Source: Drechslerella dactyloides (lineage: Eukaryota; Ascomycota; Orbiliomycetes; Orbiliales; Orbiliaceae). From it: a stretch of 64,000 nt of DNA. The stretch spans positions 2,624,203 through 2,688,202 of the forward strand of contig JAGTWJ010000008.1 of the NCBI GenBank assembly GCA_020064725.1, given 5' to 3'. This document shows positions 13,001 to 26,555 of the stretch, piece after piece. Each line of letters begins with the position of its first letter. Within the stretch, counting starts at the first letter, position 1. The notes under the pieces are model-generated. The model had not been told where the DNA came from, ran no database searches, and was given only the letters and a program-made list of their open reading frames with translations. The translations under genes were made by a program, and so were the position numbers.

Positions 13001-14474
13001 TATCCTCCTCTAATAAATATATTATAATTTAATTAAAATCTAAATTAAGTACTGTGTTGTGATTAAACCTTATCACTATTACAATAGTTATATATTATTG
13101 TTTTTTATTTAAATAAAGTTTTTAATATATTAAATTCCAAGCTTTTTTCTAGATATAAAATAAGGATTTTATAATCTATATTTTATAGTTTTTGGTATGG
13201 TTCTGATTTCTATTAAATTTGATGGTTAGTGGTATAATGATATTGTTTTACTTATATATTACTTTGTGTTTATTAAGTTAGGAATCAATTATGTTTTTAA
13301 AAATCAGGAATTTGAATATTAATATATTACTAATATTAAGTCTATAATAATTCAGACTGAGATTTTAATATCTGATATTATTATTTTTTTAATTAGATGT
13401 ATTGAAGAAACTACTATATAAATATAAGATACTGGTTTACATATTTTTATTAATTTTCTAAGGTTTTAATTTTTAAAAAAAAAAGATTTAATATACTATT
13501 AATATTATTTTTAATATTAAGTACTTTATTTATTTAATCTTTCTATTATTTAATTATAGTGGTTTATATTTGTTTGATATTATTAATAAAATTTTGTTGA
13601 TTTTTTTTTAATAAATTAAAATTAATAATATAGAATATGATTTAAGAAGATAACCTAAATTAAAGCTTAAATTAAATATTTTAAAAAATAATTTTATTAA
13701 AAAATATATAAAATTTAAAGTAAATTAACTTATTTAAGGAATAAAAAAATCTAATATAATTATATAATATTTATATATTATTAATGATTTTTTAATTATA
13801 AAAAAATTTTAGATAGAAAATATATTTTTAATTAGAGGTAGTTTTCTAAGCTTAAAAATATAGATATATTCTGATAAGTAATATAATAATAAATATCTAA
13901 GAATTTAATAATTTATTAAATAAACTTAATAAAATCATGATAATTAATATTAAAGTTATAGAAGGTTTTTTAAATGTGTTTTCTGGCTTTATATATGATT
14001 TTTAACTTATAATTATAAAATATATTAAATAGAAACTTTTTCTATAATAATAATAGTCTTCAAATTAATTAAATATTATTATTTTAAACTATATTTATAG
14101 TATAATATCCACTTCATCTATAATTTCAAGTACTTTCCTACCAACAAATACTCATTACTACTATTATATAGCCTTTGTTATATTTACCTTGGTTATTAAA
14201 AACAAAAATATACTACCAATTATATTAAATATTAATATATTATTTTTATTAAATCTTTTTTATTACTAACATATACTTACTGATACCATTACAAAATCTT
14301 AATTAAAAAGAAACCATTCTATTTACTACACTTATTAGAAGAGAAGAAATTACAACTAAATATATAATAAAAGTATATTATTTTAAATTTTAACTATTTT
14401 ATTTCTATTTTATTATAGTTTTCTTTAAAATATATATTTTTTATCTTCTCAGTAGTAAATTATACTATACCATA
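13001..14474. other. A/T-rich tract with unassigned degraded coding trace
   Basis: On the plus strand around 13,190-13,420 one frame runs with only RIP-type stops (for example YNDIVLLIYYFVFIKLGIN), which suggests a decayed protein. I could not recognise a family. The rest shows nothing. Confidence 0.3.
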
Positions 14475-14476
14475 TA

Positions 14477-15547
14477 ACGTATTCCACAAGCGAGCGAACA
14501 CCCCAAGTGAGCGAACACCCCAACACCCCACCAAAACCTTTTTATTAATATTCTAATTAATATCTCTTAAAAAATTATAAAAAAAATATCTTTCAACTAA
14601 TATAAATTAAAATCAATTCATTATATTTTTTTACATTTTTTAAATATAAAAATAAATTAATAATAATTAATTTAAAATTTTTAAAAAACAGCATATAATC
14701 TTAAGTGTTTGCCAGTAAATATCTTTATTATATATAAATAAAAATCTTTAAAAATAAGAAATCTATTAAATAAATATATAATCTAGGCCTGTACAAAACC
14801 TCTATCTATTATATTAAAAATTAAGATTTATAGATTTTGCTAAAGTTAGCACAACACACTGACTACACACTAGCTATTTTTTATTATAATTATATATAAA
14901 AATATAATAAAAAAAATCCTAAAATTTTTTTTTAAATTAAAGTAAATTAATATTTTATTTTATAATTTTTTTTAAATTTTTTTAATAAAAATTCAATTTT
15001 TTATAAAATTTTATTATAAAAATTAAAATATTGATATTAAATTATATAATATATAAAAAAAAATTAAAAAAATAAAAATAAAAAAGTTTTAATATATTAA
15101 ATTCAAATTTATTTTTTTAATTTTTTTAATGATATTTATGTATAATTATTTTAAAAAAATAGTTAGTGTGTTGTGCCAACTTTAGCAGAGTTTCTAGAAC
15201 TTAATTTTTATTATTATAAATAGTAGCTTTAAACAGGCCTAGATTATATCATTATTTATTAGATTTTTAATTTTTAAAGATTTTCGTTCGTAAATTATTT
15301 AGATATTTAGAGTCAAACAATAAAAAAATGTGTTGTTTTTAACAATATTTAAAATAATTATTATTAATTTAATATTAATATTAAAAAATAAAAAAAATAC
15401 TAATTAGATTATTTTAAACTATTATTTAAAGAAGTAATTTTTCTATAATTTTATAATAAATATTTATTAATATATTAATAAAAAGGTTTTTGGTGGGCTG
15501 GGGGGGTGTTCGCTCGCTTGGGATGTTCGCTCGCTTGTGGAATACGT
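14477..15547. mobile_element. Fold-back non-autonomous transposon, copy 2 (1071 bp)
   Basis: TA flanks (14475-14476, 15548-15549) and ends ACGTATTCCACAAGCGAGCG. It is the reverse complement of the element at 4,706-5,777: long stretches that I compared, including the blocks around AGGCCTAGATTATAT and GTTGTGCCAACTTTAGC, match base for base. The flanking sequences of the two copies differ. It has no coding capacity. Confidence 0.85.
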
Positions 15548-15549
15548 TA

Positions 15550-18500
15550 TAAGATCTTACTAAAGATTATATTTAAAATATATATAATAGTATTATAAAC
15601 AAGATATAATATAATAAAACAAAAATATATCCTATATTTTAAAAAAATTGTACCCATAATTTTTACTATATCTAGAAATTTAAGTATATATATAAAAAAA
15701 ATCTAATATAATATAAGTTTTATACTATAATATTAAGTGATAGAATAATAGAATCATAGCAATTAAATAGTAAATTTAGTATTATTATTTATTAAGTTTT
15801 CTAGTGTTGGTACTAAGGTTTGTATTAAGAGTCAGGATTTTTAATAATAATCTCCAGAAATTCTAGAACCAAAAAAGTTATCAAACACTTATTTTTAACA
15901 ATAAAATCTATAAATATAGTAATATAAATAATAAGAATTTTAAATATATAACTATTTTTTAATGTTTTTAGTATTTTCAATAATACTGGAGATAAAGATA
16001 GTAGCAAAATCTATATTTTAATTAGTGATTTAATCAGAAGTAGTTTATTAATAAATATAAAATAATTAGAATTAGCAAAAACTAATTTTTTTTTTCATAC
16101 TTTAACTAGATCCCAACCTATTTACTATATAACATTATTATTATTATTATGATCTAGTCTCCTAATAAATATAAAGAGCCTATAGAGTTTCTTAAATATA
16201 AAATACCTAAAAAAAATACTATTTAGATTAAAATTTCTAACAATATATGGCTCATTGAACATAACAGCAAAAATAATAGTTTCTTTAAGTAAATATCTAA
16301 ATATAGTAGTATGCCTGATGTTTAATTTTTTAAATATATTTAGAATTAAAAATCTTAGCTTAATTAGTATAGAAAATATATTAAATATAAATTATATATC
16401 TATAATTTATTATAGTATAGTGGTGTTAAGTAGAATGTTAATATTAGGTGAATATAAAACTATTTTACTATTTAGATATTAAGTAGAAAGTAGAAATTAA
16501 ATAAAGATTATATTATAAAAATAGTTTATTAGTATAATTATATATTTAGTATTTATAATTATTTAAACCTAAATACTAGATAACAAACAGCTGGAATTAA
16601 ATCTTGGTAAATATATAATAATAGAATATTTATTTTAATTAATTTTATAATTTTATTTTAATTTATAGACTTATAAATTAAAAAATTAAAAGATACTATT
16701 TAAAATATCAAAATAATTTGAAAATATAATAATAATATTTAATAATATATATAGAATAAGAATAACCACTTTATACTATCTCCTAGGGATTAAATAGAAT
16801 ATAAAAATTATCAACTTATATTTAGAATTAGGTATAAATATCTAAAAATTAATTCAACTCTTATTTATTAATTAACCAGTAGTAAAAGTGGTTTTAAGAA
16901 TCCAATCTCTATTAAGATATAGCAATAAAACTTATAATATAACAAATAAAATAAAAGATAAAAAGAAAATAAAATATAATTTTAAACTAACTAAATAGAT
17001 ATTAAACACCATTATAAATATAAATTTAAATTTATTTAAAAAAAATAATGCTTATATGGTAATAATATTGGCTATAATTTTGGTCTTATAATAGTATTCT
17101 ATTATATTAGTTTTATAGTTAAAGGATAGTAGACCCAAGGCTATAACCATAATATTATCTAGGTATTAATAATAAATTATCTTAAGATATAAATATTTCT
17201 TATATACCAATAAAAACATATTTATAATATAAAATACTTAAATTAGTAGTAAGGATTGTGGTATTATCAATCATCCTACCTAGTTTTAGGCCACCCAAAT
17301 TTAAATACTTATATCTAGTTGTCTAATTTGGTATTATTAACCTACTCAACATCTACTAATACTTACTAATACAACTCCTTTATATCTTCACAGTCAGACC
17401 TTTAATCAATATATATAAAGAACAAAAACTACTTTATATATCCAATTCTATTATACTAAACAAAAAGTCTGCATTATTTAATAATTTATATTTAAAAATA
17501 GAATTTTTATCCCCTTATAACCCATTAAGTTGCCAATTAAAAATCAGGAAAAAATCAAGTAAAAAAAAAGGTAGTTTGATTTTATTTTTTTTTATATAAT
17601 ATAGTAATTTAGAACTATCTTTTAATTCATAATTTAATCTTAATTAAATACATTAAAACCACAAAATAACTCTATAATATAAAATAAGACTATACTAAGT
17701 TTTAATAGTAGGATCTAATATTATTTAAAAGCTACTATTAATACTATAGTTATTATCAGTATTTATAAAATATTTAAAACTAAAAAAAAAATATAATCCT
17801 TAATATTATATTCATTTAAATAACTAATAGATTTAAAAGTCATAAAATTAAAAAATATTAAAAAATTAAATATTACTCATTTAAAAAATCATAGCAATAT
17901 AAAAACAAACACACCTAAAAAATATTAAAAGAAATTATAAATACTTATACTTTTGGAAAAAAACTAATAAAAGATAAAAATCACTATATTACTTATCTTA
18001 TAATAGAAACCTTGGAAATTATTAATTTATTTAAAAAAATATAAAAACATCATCATTAAATAAGCTCTTATACAACTTAAAAAAAAAAAAAATTTTATTA
18101 AATTTAAAATAATTTAATTAGCAGAAAATTTTAAACTATAATATATTATAATACAAATAAATACATTTTTTCTATAATTATTATTATAATCTATTTTTAA
18201 ATATACAATATTATAAAATTGTAAATCTATATTTTAACTATAGTTATTATAACAATTATTAAATATATAATTAATAAAGAAAGTATTAAAGTATAATAAT
18301 AATATATTAATACATACTACTATATTATTACATATTGTATAATTTACCATATTAGCAAATTTGACAAAAAATTTTAATAATATAGTAATAATAGTATCAT
18401 TATAATAATTTCACAATTTACAAAAGTAAATTAGTATTAACTACTAAATAGAACACTTACATAGCTAAAGATTCCCATACAACTTTAATATAATTCATTA

Positions 18501-20419
18501 CAAAATAAATAAATTAGTAGGATTATAATAAACTTTAATCAATTATATAATATTTAATCTAATATCAAAACTTATAATTTTTCAATTTTAATTAATTAAT
18601 TACCAATTATTAGTATCAAATAGTACTACAGTATTAACAAAATTAACAAATTTAACCAAAATCTATAATTCTATAATATAAAATATTTTAAATTATAGAA
18701 TTAATTATTAATACAAAACCTAATATTTTTCAAAAATTTTATCTTTTTATAAAAAAATCTATAATTATATTACTATAATTAACTAAGATATAGATACTAA
18801 TACTAAAATAACTCTTTTATATCTTTAATTATAATATATTTAATTATTAAGCTATATAGTTTAAATATAATGGTATAAGAACTTTAAAAATATTTAAATA
18901 ATAAAATTATAATCAAAATAATTATAAATATTTTAAAATACAATCTAAAAAAAATTGTTTAAATTTAATACTATTCTGTTTCCTAAAATATAATATTTTA
19001 TATTAAAAATATATATTATTTTTTCTATAAACCTCTTTATATCACATCTTCTATATAAAGTAATATAAACAAAATCAATATAAAAAACAAGATATTAATA
19101 ATTATAATTTTAATATTATATCTTTTAAAAATAATTAGCCAATAATTATAAAAATTAGCCTTATTTAAATAATAACTAATATATTAATACTATTTTAAGA
19201 AATTACTACACTAAAAGAATATAATATATTTTATTATATTAACAATAACCACTATCTAATATACAACAAATCAATTATAAATATTATTTCCTAATACAAA
19301 TTTACCTAATATAAATATTATAATTAATTAAGATAAATTAACTTAATCCTAAAAAAAAATATCTTTTTTATAAACTATTACTTAAAGTAATTTTAATATT
19401 ATAAGAATTCTCTTATAAAATAATATAAATACAAATATTATTAACAAATAAAGCAAGAGTATTTTAAATAATTAAAAAAACTTTATTTATTAAAAAATAT
19501 TATTAAAATATAAATCAGAAATTAACCAACAAAACATATCTAAATATATACCTATAATATCCATCTTATCTAAGCCACATCCAGTAGATATAGAAATCAA
19601 AACTAAAAAATATTTAATATAAACTAATATAAGTATTAACTTAAAATATCTTAAAAATATATACCACTATATTATTTTCTTATATAAAATAAACCAATCA
19701 CAACCTAACTTCCTATTAATATAATAACAGATTCCAATTTTCTAAATAAATATAAATAAATAACTATAATATTAGAAATAAGATTTAAAAGTTATTAACC
19801 ACTATTTATTCTTTTTTAAAACTTTAATAAAGTTAACTAAAAAAAATAATTATATATAAAAAAATATCTATAGAATAATATCCTATATTTTAAAATAACA
19901 TACAAGAATCTCCTAATCTTAAATATTCTTAATAATATTAAATAATAAAATTAAATATTAAAAATAGAATCAATTAAAGAAAAACACCAATAAATATAGC
20001 TAAAAAACCCTAAAAAATATTATAAAATATATAGCTATAAATATAAAAATAAAAGATAGTAAAACTTTATCTATACTATCTTAAATAAATAAAAAAATTA
20101 TCATATATATCAATCTCATCAATTTCTAAATTAAACACATATTAAAATTGGAATTAAACTATAAAAATAATAAAAAAGAATCCTATAATATTTTAAAAAC
20201 TAAGACTAAACTATGGATATACATAATATTTCAAAATTATATAATCTAAACCTAAATATCTAACCCAACAATCAACTAGAACCCTAATAGTTCCAATTTA
20301 TTAATTATAAATTCAGATTAACCACCTTCTACAATAAATATTACAAAACAATATATCTAGAAATCGAAATAAAAAAGCTTTATTTATAAACTTATATTAT
20401 AATTAAATTATTTTTATTA
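15550..20419. other. A/T-saturated RIP-type tract
   Basis: About 4.9 kb of A/T-rich sequence. Short accidental ORFs (for example 16,255-16,482 plus) are low-complexity Ile/Asn/Leu strings and look like by-products of composition. The frame at 19,800-20,250 plus has mostly RIP-type stops and may be a decayed protein, but I recognise no family. Confidence 0.45.
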
Positions 20420-20421
20420 TA

Positions 20422-22313
20422 ACGTATTCCACAAGCGAGCGGACCACACAAGCGAGCGGACCACCTCAACACCCCACCCCAGCAAAAACACTGGCTTCAT
20501 GGCCACACTGCTATTACACTGGGCTACATATATGCTAGTTTGCTTGGTTATATACTTAAGATATCTGCTGGCATGTTTGAATGTTATGCCCAGGTTTACC
20601 ACAACTGCTGCAGCGAATTATCCTTCTAGAGGTGGCCTCTGGCTGGGGGCTGCTCTGATGGTTTAGATGCCTTATCTGCTTACTCTGCCTACTTACAGCA
20701 TTATCATCTAGGATTTTACTAGCCTGGTGTATGGTAAGTGTGTCTCTATGTTGTATGTGCTGTTTTTTTGCCTGCCGGCGTTTGTTTAACACCTTATTAG
20801 TAGAGTGTAGTGTTGTATTCTCTGTTTGTATAAGCGCTAGCTGGTGTATTATTATTTGTGCCCCTTTAGTGAATTGGTCTACAGTAGCTAGTAATGATGT
20901 TGGAGAACTATCTTGATGTTGGGTAATCTGGTTTTTAATAAATTCTGATTGTAGGCCAGTTTTTGAAGGATTTATTGGGGTTTTTGTTGTCTAGGTGGTT
21001 GCTGTATTTGTGGTATTAGGATGTGAATTCATTGGGGTAGACACTGGTAGTTGTATATCTAGCTTTAAGAAGACCTTGTCAGGATCATAAGGTACAATAC
21101 TAGCTTCAGCAAAGCTGCTGCATATATTCTTAGGTGTTATTGTAGCAGTAAATGTCCTGTGGAACCCAGAGAGGAACTCTAGCTTGCTGATATGGTTGAT
21201 ATGTGTATGTATTAAGTCCTCCACCTGGTGACTATATGCCTGCTTCAATGGTTCAAAGTACCCAACGTCTAATGGCTGAAGAAGATGTGAAGAATGTGGT
21301 GGTATGTAGACTGTAATAATCTTATGCTCTTGATAGTAAAGTTTGAAAGATGCTGAGTGGTGGCTGTTATAGCTATCTAGGACTAATAGCCGGTAGTCTA
21401 AAATGCAGCGCTGTGTTGTAAAATGGTTGAAATACTTTAACCATTCTACAGCAATCTTATTTGTTGTTTAGCTGTTATTGGAGAGTGTAATAGCCCAATT
21501 ATTTAGTAAGTTGGTCTCTATATACCAACTAGTTAGGTGGTGTTGACCAACTAGGATAATAAATGGTGGTACTGTCCAACTTTTTGTACCTATTTTCTGA
21601 ATGATTGTTGCTTATTTGCGATTCCCAGGCTGTGTTAGCTTAGCTTTATCGTGTATTTTAGCTCCTGTGATAACCATAGTTGTAAAGATTATGCCTATTG
21701 CAAAGCCTGTTTTATCAAAGTTATAAATATTACTATCTATAATATTATATTTTGCTTTTGTTGCTTATAAAAACTGAAACTATTTTTGAATAAGGTCTGG
21801 GTTTTTGTATTTAGTTTGCTAGTAGTTGTATTTTTTGGATAGATGTGTCTGGAGCTTTAGGTGGTGTTTTACAAAATTTACCACCCAATTCTTACTGATG
21901 TGTTGTATACTATTGCTAGCACACATCAACAACAGCTAATTGGCTATATCTTCTATACTACCTAATCTAGGATGAAAAGATTGTGTAGACAACTTAAGTA
22001 TATACTAAACAATAATGTTCTCTTCTAATTTTATAAGGTTTTATGATTTAGGGGTATTGTCTGTTTTTGAAGTATAGCCATTATACCAGTATAATAAAGT
22101 AATATAAAGGATATCATAAAGCTTAACAGTAGTTTGAATGTTTAATTTTTGATCTTTTTCCAAAGCTTTAATAGCTAGAATAACTCGAAATTCAGTTGTA
22201 GTGGTAGCCATAATAGTGGTTGTGGAGGTAATATGGTGCGGAAGAGGAGTGGTCACACCAGTGTTGAGAGGTGGTCCGCTCGCTTGTGTGGTCCGCTCGC
22301 TTGTGGAATACGT
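20422..22313 (-). mobile_element. Pogo/Fot1-like transposon (end-type A), least mutated copy
   Basis: TA flanks (20420-20421, 22314-22315) and matching ends beginning ACGTATTCCACAAGCGAGCG, each continuing into a second CAAGCGAGCGGACCAC repeat. It is 1892 bp long. It forms a clear island of near-normal base composition inside the A/T desert. This implies it inserted after the surrounding sequence had been mutated, or was hit by fewer RIP cycles. It carries one transposase frame on the minus strand. Confidence 0.92.
20556..22211 (-). pseudogene. Pogo/Fot1-family transposase (DDE), interrupted by RIP-type stops
   Basis: A DDE transposase that would cut and paste the surrounding element at TA sites. 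From ATG at 22211 to the stop at 20556 there are 552 codons in a single frame without indels. The order is an N-terminal HTH-type region (FRVILAIKALEKDQKLN...TVKLYDILYITL); first catalytic block IYNFDKTGFAIG; second LVLDSYNSHHS; third PPHSSHLLQPLDVGYF; then the SHQVEDLI...LKLDIQL region. The C-terminus has a zinc-knuckle-like CSSCGKPGHNIQTC. This order and these motifs are typical of fungal Fot1/pogo transposases. Several in-frame TAA/TAG codons, at positions compatible with original CAA/CAG/TGG, make it inactive as it stands. The ATG is chosen because it follows the terminal repeat by about 100 bp and begins the conserved region. Confidence 0.9.
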
Positions 22314-23079
22314 TACAATTTTTAACAAAATTTTTATTCTAAAACAAAACTAGGCTAATAAATTAGTTTTTTTTGATTTTATAAATATACTATTTATTAA
22401 TTTTTTAAATATTTTATTATATAAATATATAATAAATAATAGACTTATACTTATATAAAAGCCCTTTCTATTAAAAATAAAATAAAATTAAAAATAAAAA
22501 AAAAAAATATAATCTAAATATTAAAACTTTTAAAAATATTTAGAATAAAAAAAATAAAATAAAGAACAGTACTAATAATCTAATAATATTAGTACTTCAT
22601 TATCTTTAAACTTTTATAAACTTAATAAATTAAAAGCTTAAATACAACTTTATATTAAAAAAAGGAAAGAAAAAAAAAAATTAAAACATTTTTTTCAAGT
22701 TATTTCTCAATAATTTTAATATTAATAGTTTAAATAAGAAATAATTATTACCAGCTTTTATACACTTTTTTTAACTTAATACATCAATATTCATCATCAA
22801 ACTAATAATCTTTAATCTATTTAGTAACTTATTAATAATTTTTATCTTCTTAATTTATTAATATATATTTAGTCTATTAAGTATTAGTATCTATAAATCT
22901 ATTAATATAAGTAAGTATTAGTATTAATTTTATATAATTTTCTCTAATACTATCTTATTATTTCTTATTATATTTATTATTCTTTCTAATATCTTTAATA
23001 TCTTAATACTAAATTACTAATTAACTAAATTATTTTTTATTAGAAGTATAATATTATTTATTTTTTATATATTTTATAA

Positions 23080-23700
23080 GATTTTTAATACTAGACTCTA
23101 TACCAGTAGATTTAATACCACCACAATCTTCTTTAACTTCTCTAATACCAAATTATCTATAATATTTATACTTTTTTTTTATAATAATTCCACTTTATCT
23201 ATTATTAACTATTTAATTAATAAATTATTTATATAAATTAACTTCTTCAACAACACCATATATTCTAGATTCTTCAGTTCCCCTATATTCTTATTTCTAT
23301 ACAAGATAAACCACTATATTTTTCTTTTAATTATAATAATCTCTAAAATAATCTATAACATAAAATATTTAATATTCATAATAATCTTTTTTATTCTTTT
23401 TAATTTATTTATATAGTATATTAGATCTACAGTTATAATTATAAAATATATTAAAAATACCCACTACACAACCATACTACCTCTCTTATTCTTTAATTAT
23501 ACTACAATTTTAATTTCATATTATACTACCAACCATATTAAATACTTATTCTATAAATTTAAAAACACAATTATAAATTTTAACCCCTTTCCTTTCTTAT
23601 TTTCTAATATAATCTACCCATTCATCTTTACCACAAGCTACCTATATATTATTAATCTTAATTTAATTTCAAAATATTTCTATATTAAATTTATATTTAC
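23080..23700 (-). pseudogene. Degraded coding trace, family unknown
   Basis: Read on the minus strand, one frame continues with almost only RIP-type stops: VACGKDEWVDYIRK*ERKG, then KIYNCVFKFIE*VFNMV, and farther on REVKEDCGGIKSTGIE. The retained charged residues and the lack of frameshifts suggest a real protein that was mutated by RIP. I do not recognise it. Limits are those of the readable trace only. Confidence 0.3.
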
Positions 23701-26410
23701 TTATTTAAATAATTTAAATACAATCTTTTGATTTATTAATAAAATATTTATTTCAATATTACTAATAGATATATAGAGTAAATCTTTATTTATATATATT
23801 TATAACCAAACAAGAATATACCTTCTTATAATAAACTTTATCATATTTCCTATTAGATTTATAATACTTTTAAAAAATATATTTTATTAATATTAAAAAC
23901 ATCCAAGATATTTTAGTCTAGTATTAGTATAATATCAATATTTAAAATATTTAAAATCTTTATTATATATATTTATAATAAATAGAATATTAATTTTTTT
24001 ATCTAAATTTCTAATATTAATATAACAGTTTCTAAGTAACTATTTTCCAAAAAAATAAAGTCAAATATATTCTTTATAATTAAATTTAAAACATAACAAC
24101 TAGTCTATATAAAATTTATAAAACTTATTTATTCCTTATTTAGCAATATTAAGACTAATAAATCAATAAATCCAATAATAATATATAAAAAAATATATAG
24201 TTTATAGTTAGTAATAGATATAAACTCAGTTTTAGCTTTATTATTATATTTAGCTATCTTTTTTTTAATAATAATTTTCCAAAATTTTTATTTTATTATA
24301 ATTATTTTAATAAAATGATCATAGGATTAAGTTATTATATAAATTAAAACTATATAAAATATTAGATAATTTATAATTATAACAAATACAATACTTAGCA
24401 ATAAAACAATAAAAATAGCACCTTAATCTTATAATAGTAACTAAATAATACAAAACATAACAGCCCATATATTAGTCCAATACATAAAATTAATACTAAT
24501 TACTATAATAATTATAAAAACAATTTAGCTACTATTATTAGATTTATTAAAAAAAAAGATTAATACTACCATAAAAACAATATAAGTTATTATAATAAAA
24601 AAAATAATAATAAAATGATTTTACTAGACCATATTATTAAAATATATAGTTTTTATATTAATATAATATATAGTATAGATACTTAAACTTATTAATACCC
24701 CAACAACAAAAATTCAAAAATTTAATCTTTAATATAAATAATTAATAATTTAAATAAAAAAGGGAATATTATTATCCTAAATACCCTATAAAAATAGTAT
24801 AATAATAAGATTAAATAGCATTTTAATTTTTAAAATCAAGCTCTCATGTTCAAATATATTAATTAACTTCTATATCAAATTAATCCTATTTATCCTTATT
24901 CCATTAATAATCACCCTATATTCAAATAAATTATTATTTAAGATTAGAAGGTATATATTTTCTCCCTTTTATTTCTTAATCCAGATATTGCTTATAAGAT
25001 TATCAAACATACCCATAATAATAATAATAGCTAAAAATATTATTATTAATAGATTAAAATTAATAAAAATACTAATATCAAAAACAATCATAATAATAAA
25101 ATAGAAAGCCTATATCACACAACCACTAAATTCCATAGTAATAAGAATTAGCTAGTTAATATAGTAGGGGATCTATATTGACTAACAGTATTAGATATAG
25201 AATTAGATTATTATATAAACCCTAAATAAATTAATAAAGAAGAAGAGAATAATAAGTCAGAACTATTAGTGCTTCTTAAAAATATAAACCTCTAGTAAAA
25301 AACTATTGTTAGTTATTATATAAAGATTATAAAATAAAGTTAGAATATATTAAATCATATTCAAATCTATTTAACTTGTGATGTTTGATTTGCTGATGAA
25401 TCAAATGTAGATAGAATAGTATGTGAGGGTGTCATAGCTAAGAACCTCCTAGCAAGCTAATATTAAAAGGATATTTTAGATTTAAAGATACCTAGATATT
25501 AGTATTAGTTTCTTCTTCCCCTGCTTATACTACAGAATTATTGTATTTTTTCGACAATCTAGGAATTATTAAATATTTTGTTCTGATAAAAAAAAAGAGT
25601 AGAAATTAAAATTAATTAACTGCTACTTTTTCTAGTTAATAAGAAAAGACATAGAATATATAAGATTATTTTTTATAAAAAATTTTTGATTCTATATCTT
25701 GGTTGTTTTGTAAGTGGTGGATTTCTTATTATTATTCTTAGATCTCTAGAAATTAAAGATTTTGCAGAAATTTGCTCAATAAAAATAAAGTATTTAAGTG
25801 AGGATAGAACCTAAAAATTTATACAGGATCTTTATTTTGTTTAGTATAGCTGAGACACAATTTGCTTTGTATAAAATTCTTTTTTATAAGATTATTATAG
25901 AATTTATTATTGAAGGATACTTTAATTTTTATTTTTAAATATAAAGGTAATTATTTATTATATAATTTATAAGTATAATTTTGAACTATATTTATAATTT
26001 TAAAGTTAAGTAATAAAAATTTTAATTAATAAATTTAATATATATTATATATATTTTTTTAAAGATAATTATAGTTGTTAGGTTATTTTATATAATTATA
26101 ATATCTAGTTGAGTAGATATAGTAACTTTTTTTATTAATAAATATCTAGAGACTGCTATTTTTGTATAGTGTTCTATTTAAAAGAATTAGAAAATTAAAT
26201 AATATATGAAATATACTTGATTTTTACTATAACTAGCTATATATATAATATACATTTTTATATGTATATTTATAATAGAATATTAGATTTTATTTTATAT
26301 ATATATAAAGGGTATGGTTTTTATAAGTAACAATAATAATAAATTTTGTAGAAGTTCTCAGTTATTTAATATCCAATTATTTTAATACTCTTAATATTAA
26401 CATTTATATA

Positions 26411-26555
26411 TTTTTTTTTTTTTTTTTTTTTTTAGGGGGGGGGGGGAGGAAGGGGAGGGTAAAGAGAAAGAAGAGTGAATTTTTTGTTTTATGGGAGTTA
26501 AGGAATTTAATTTGTGTCTGGTCCGGATTCCAGTAATGGTGGTGGTGGTGGTGGT
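26411..26555. repeat. T23/G12 homopolymers and (GGT)6 run
   Basis: A run of 23 T (26411-26433), a single A, then 12 G (26435-26446), followed at 26538-26555 by six GGT repeats. These are simple-sequence repeats; run lengths may be affected by sequencing error. Confidence 0.8.

Noticed and set aside
16255..16482. 75-codon ORF in the A/T desert
   Set aside because: Ile/Asn/Leu/Ser-rich translation expected from A/T composition; no conserved motif.
26411..26446. T/G homopolymer run as a telomere or retroelement tail
   Set aside because: No TTAGGG units and no adjacent reverse transcriptase; it looks like simple-sequence expansion or a sequencing artefact.
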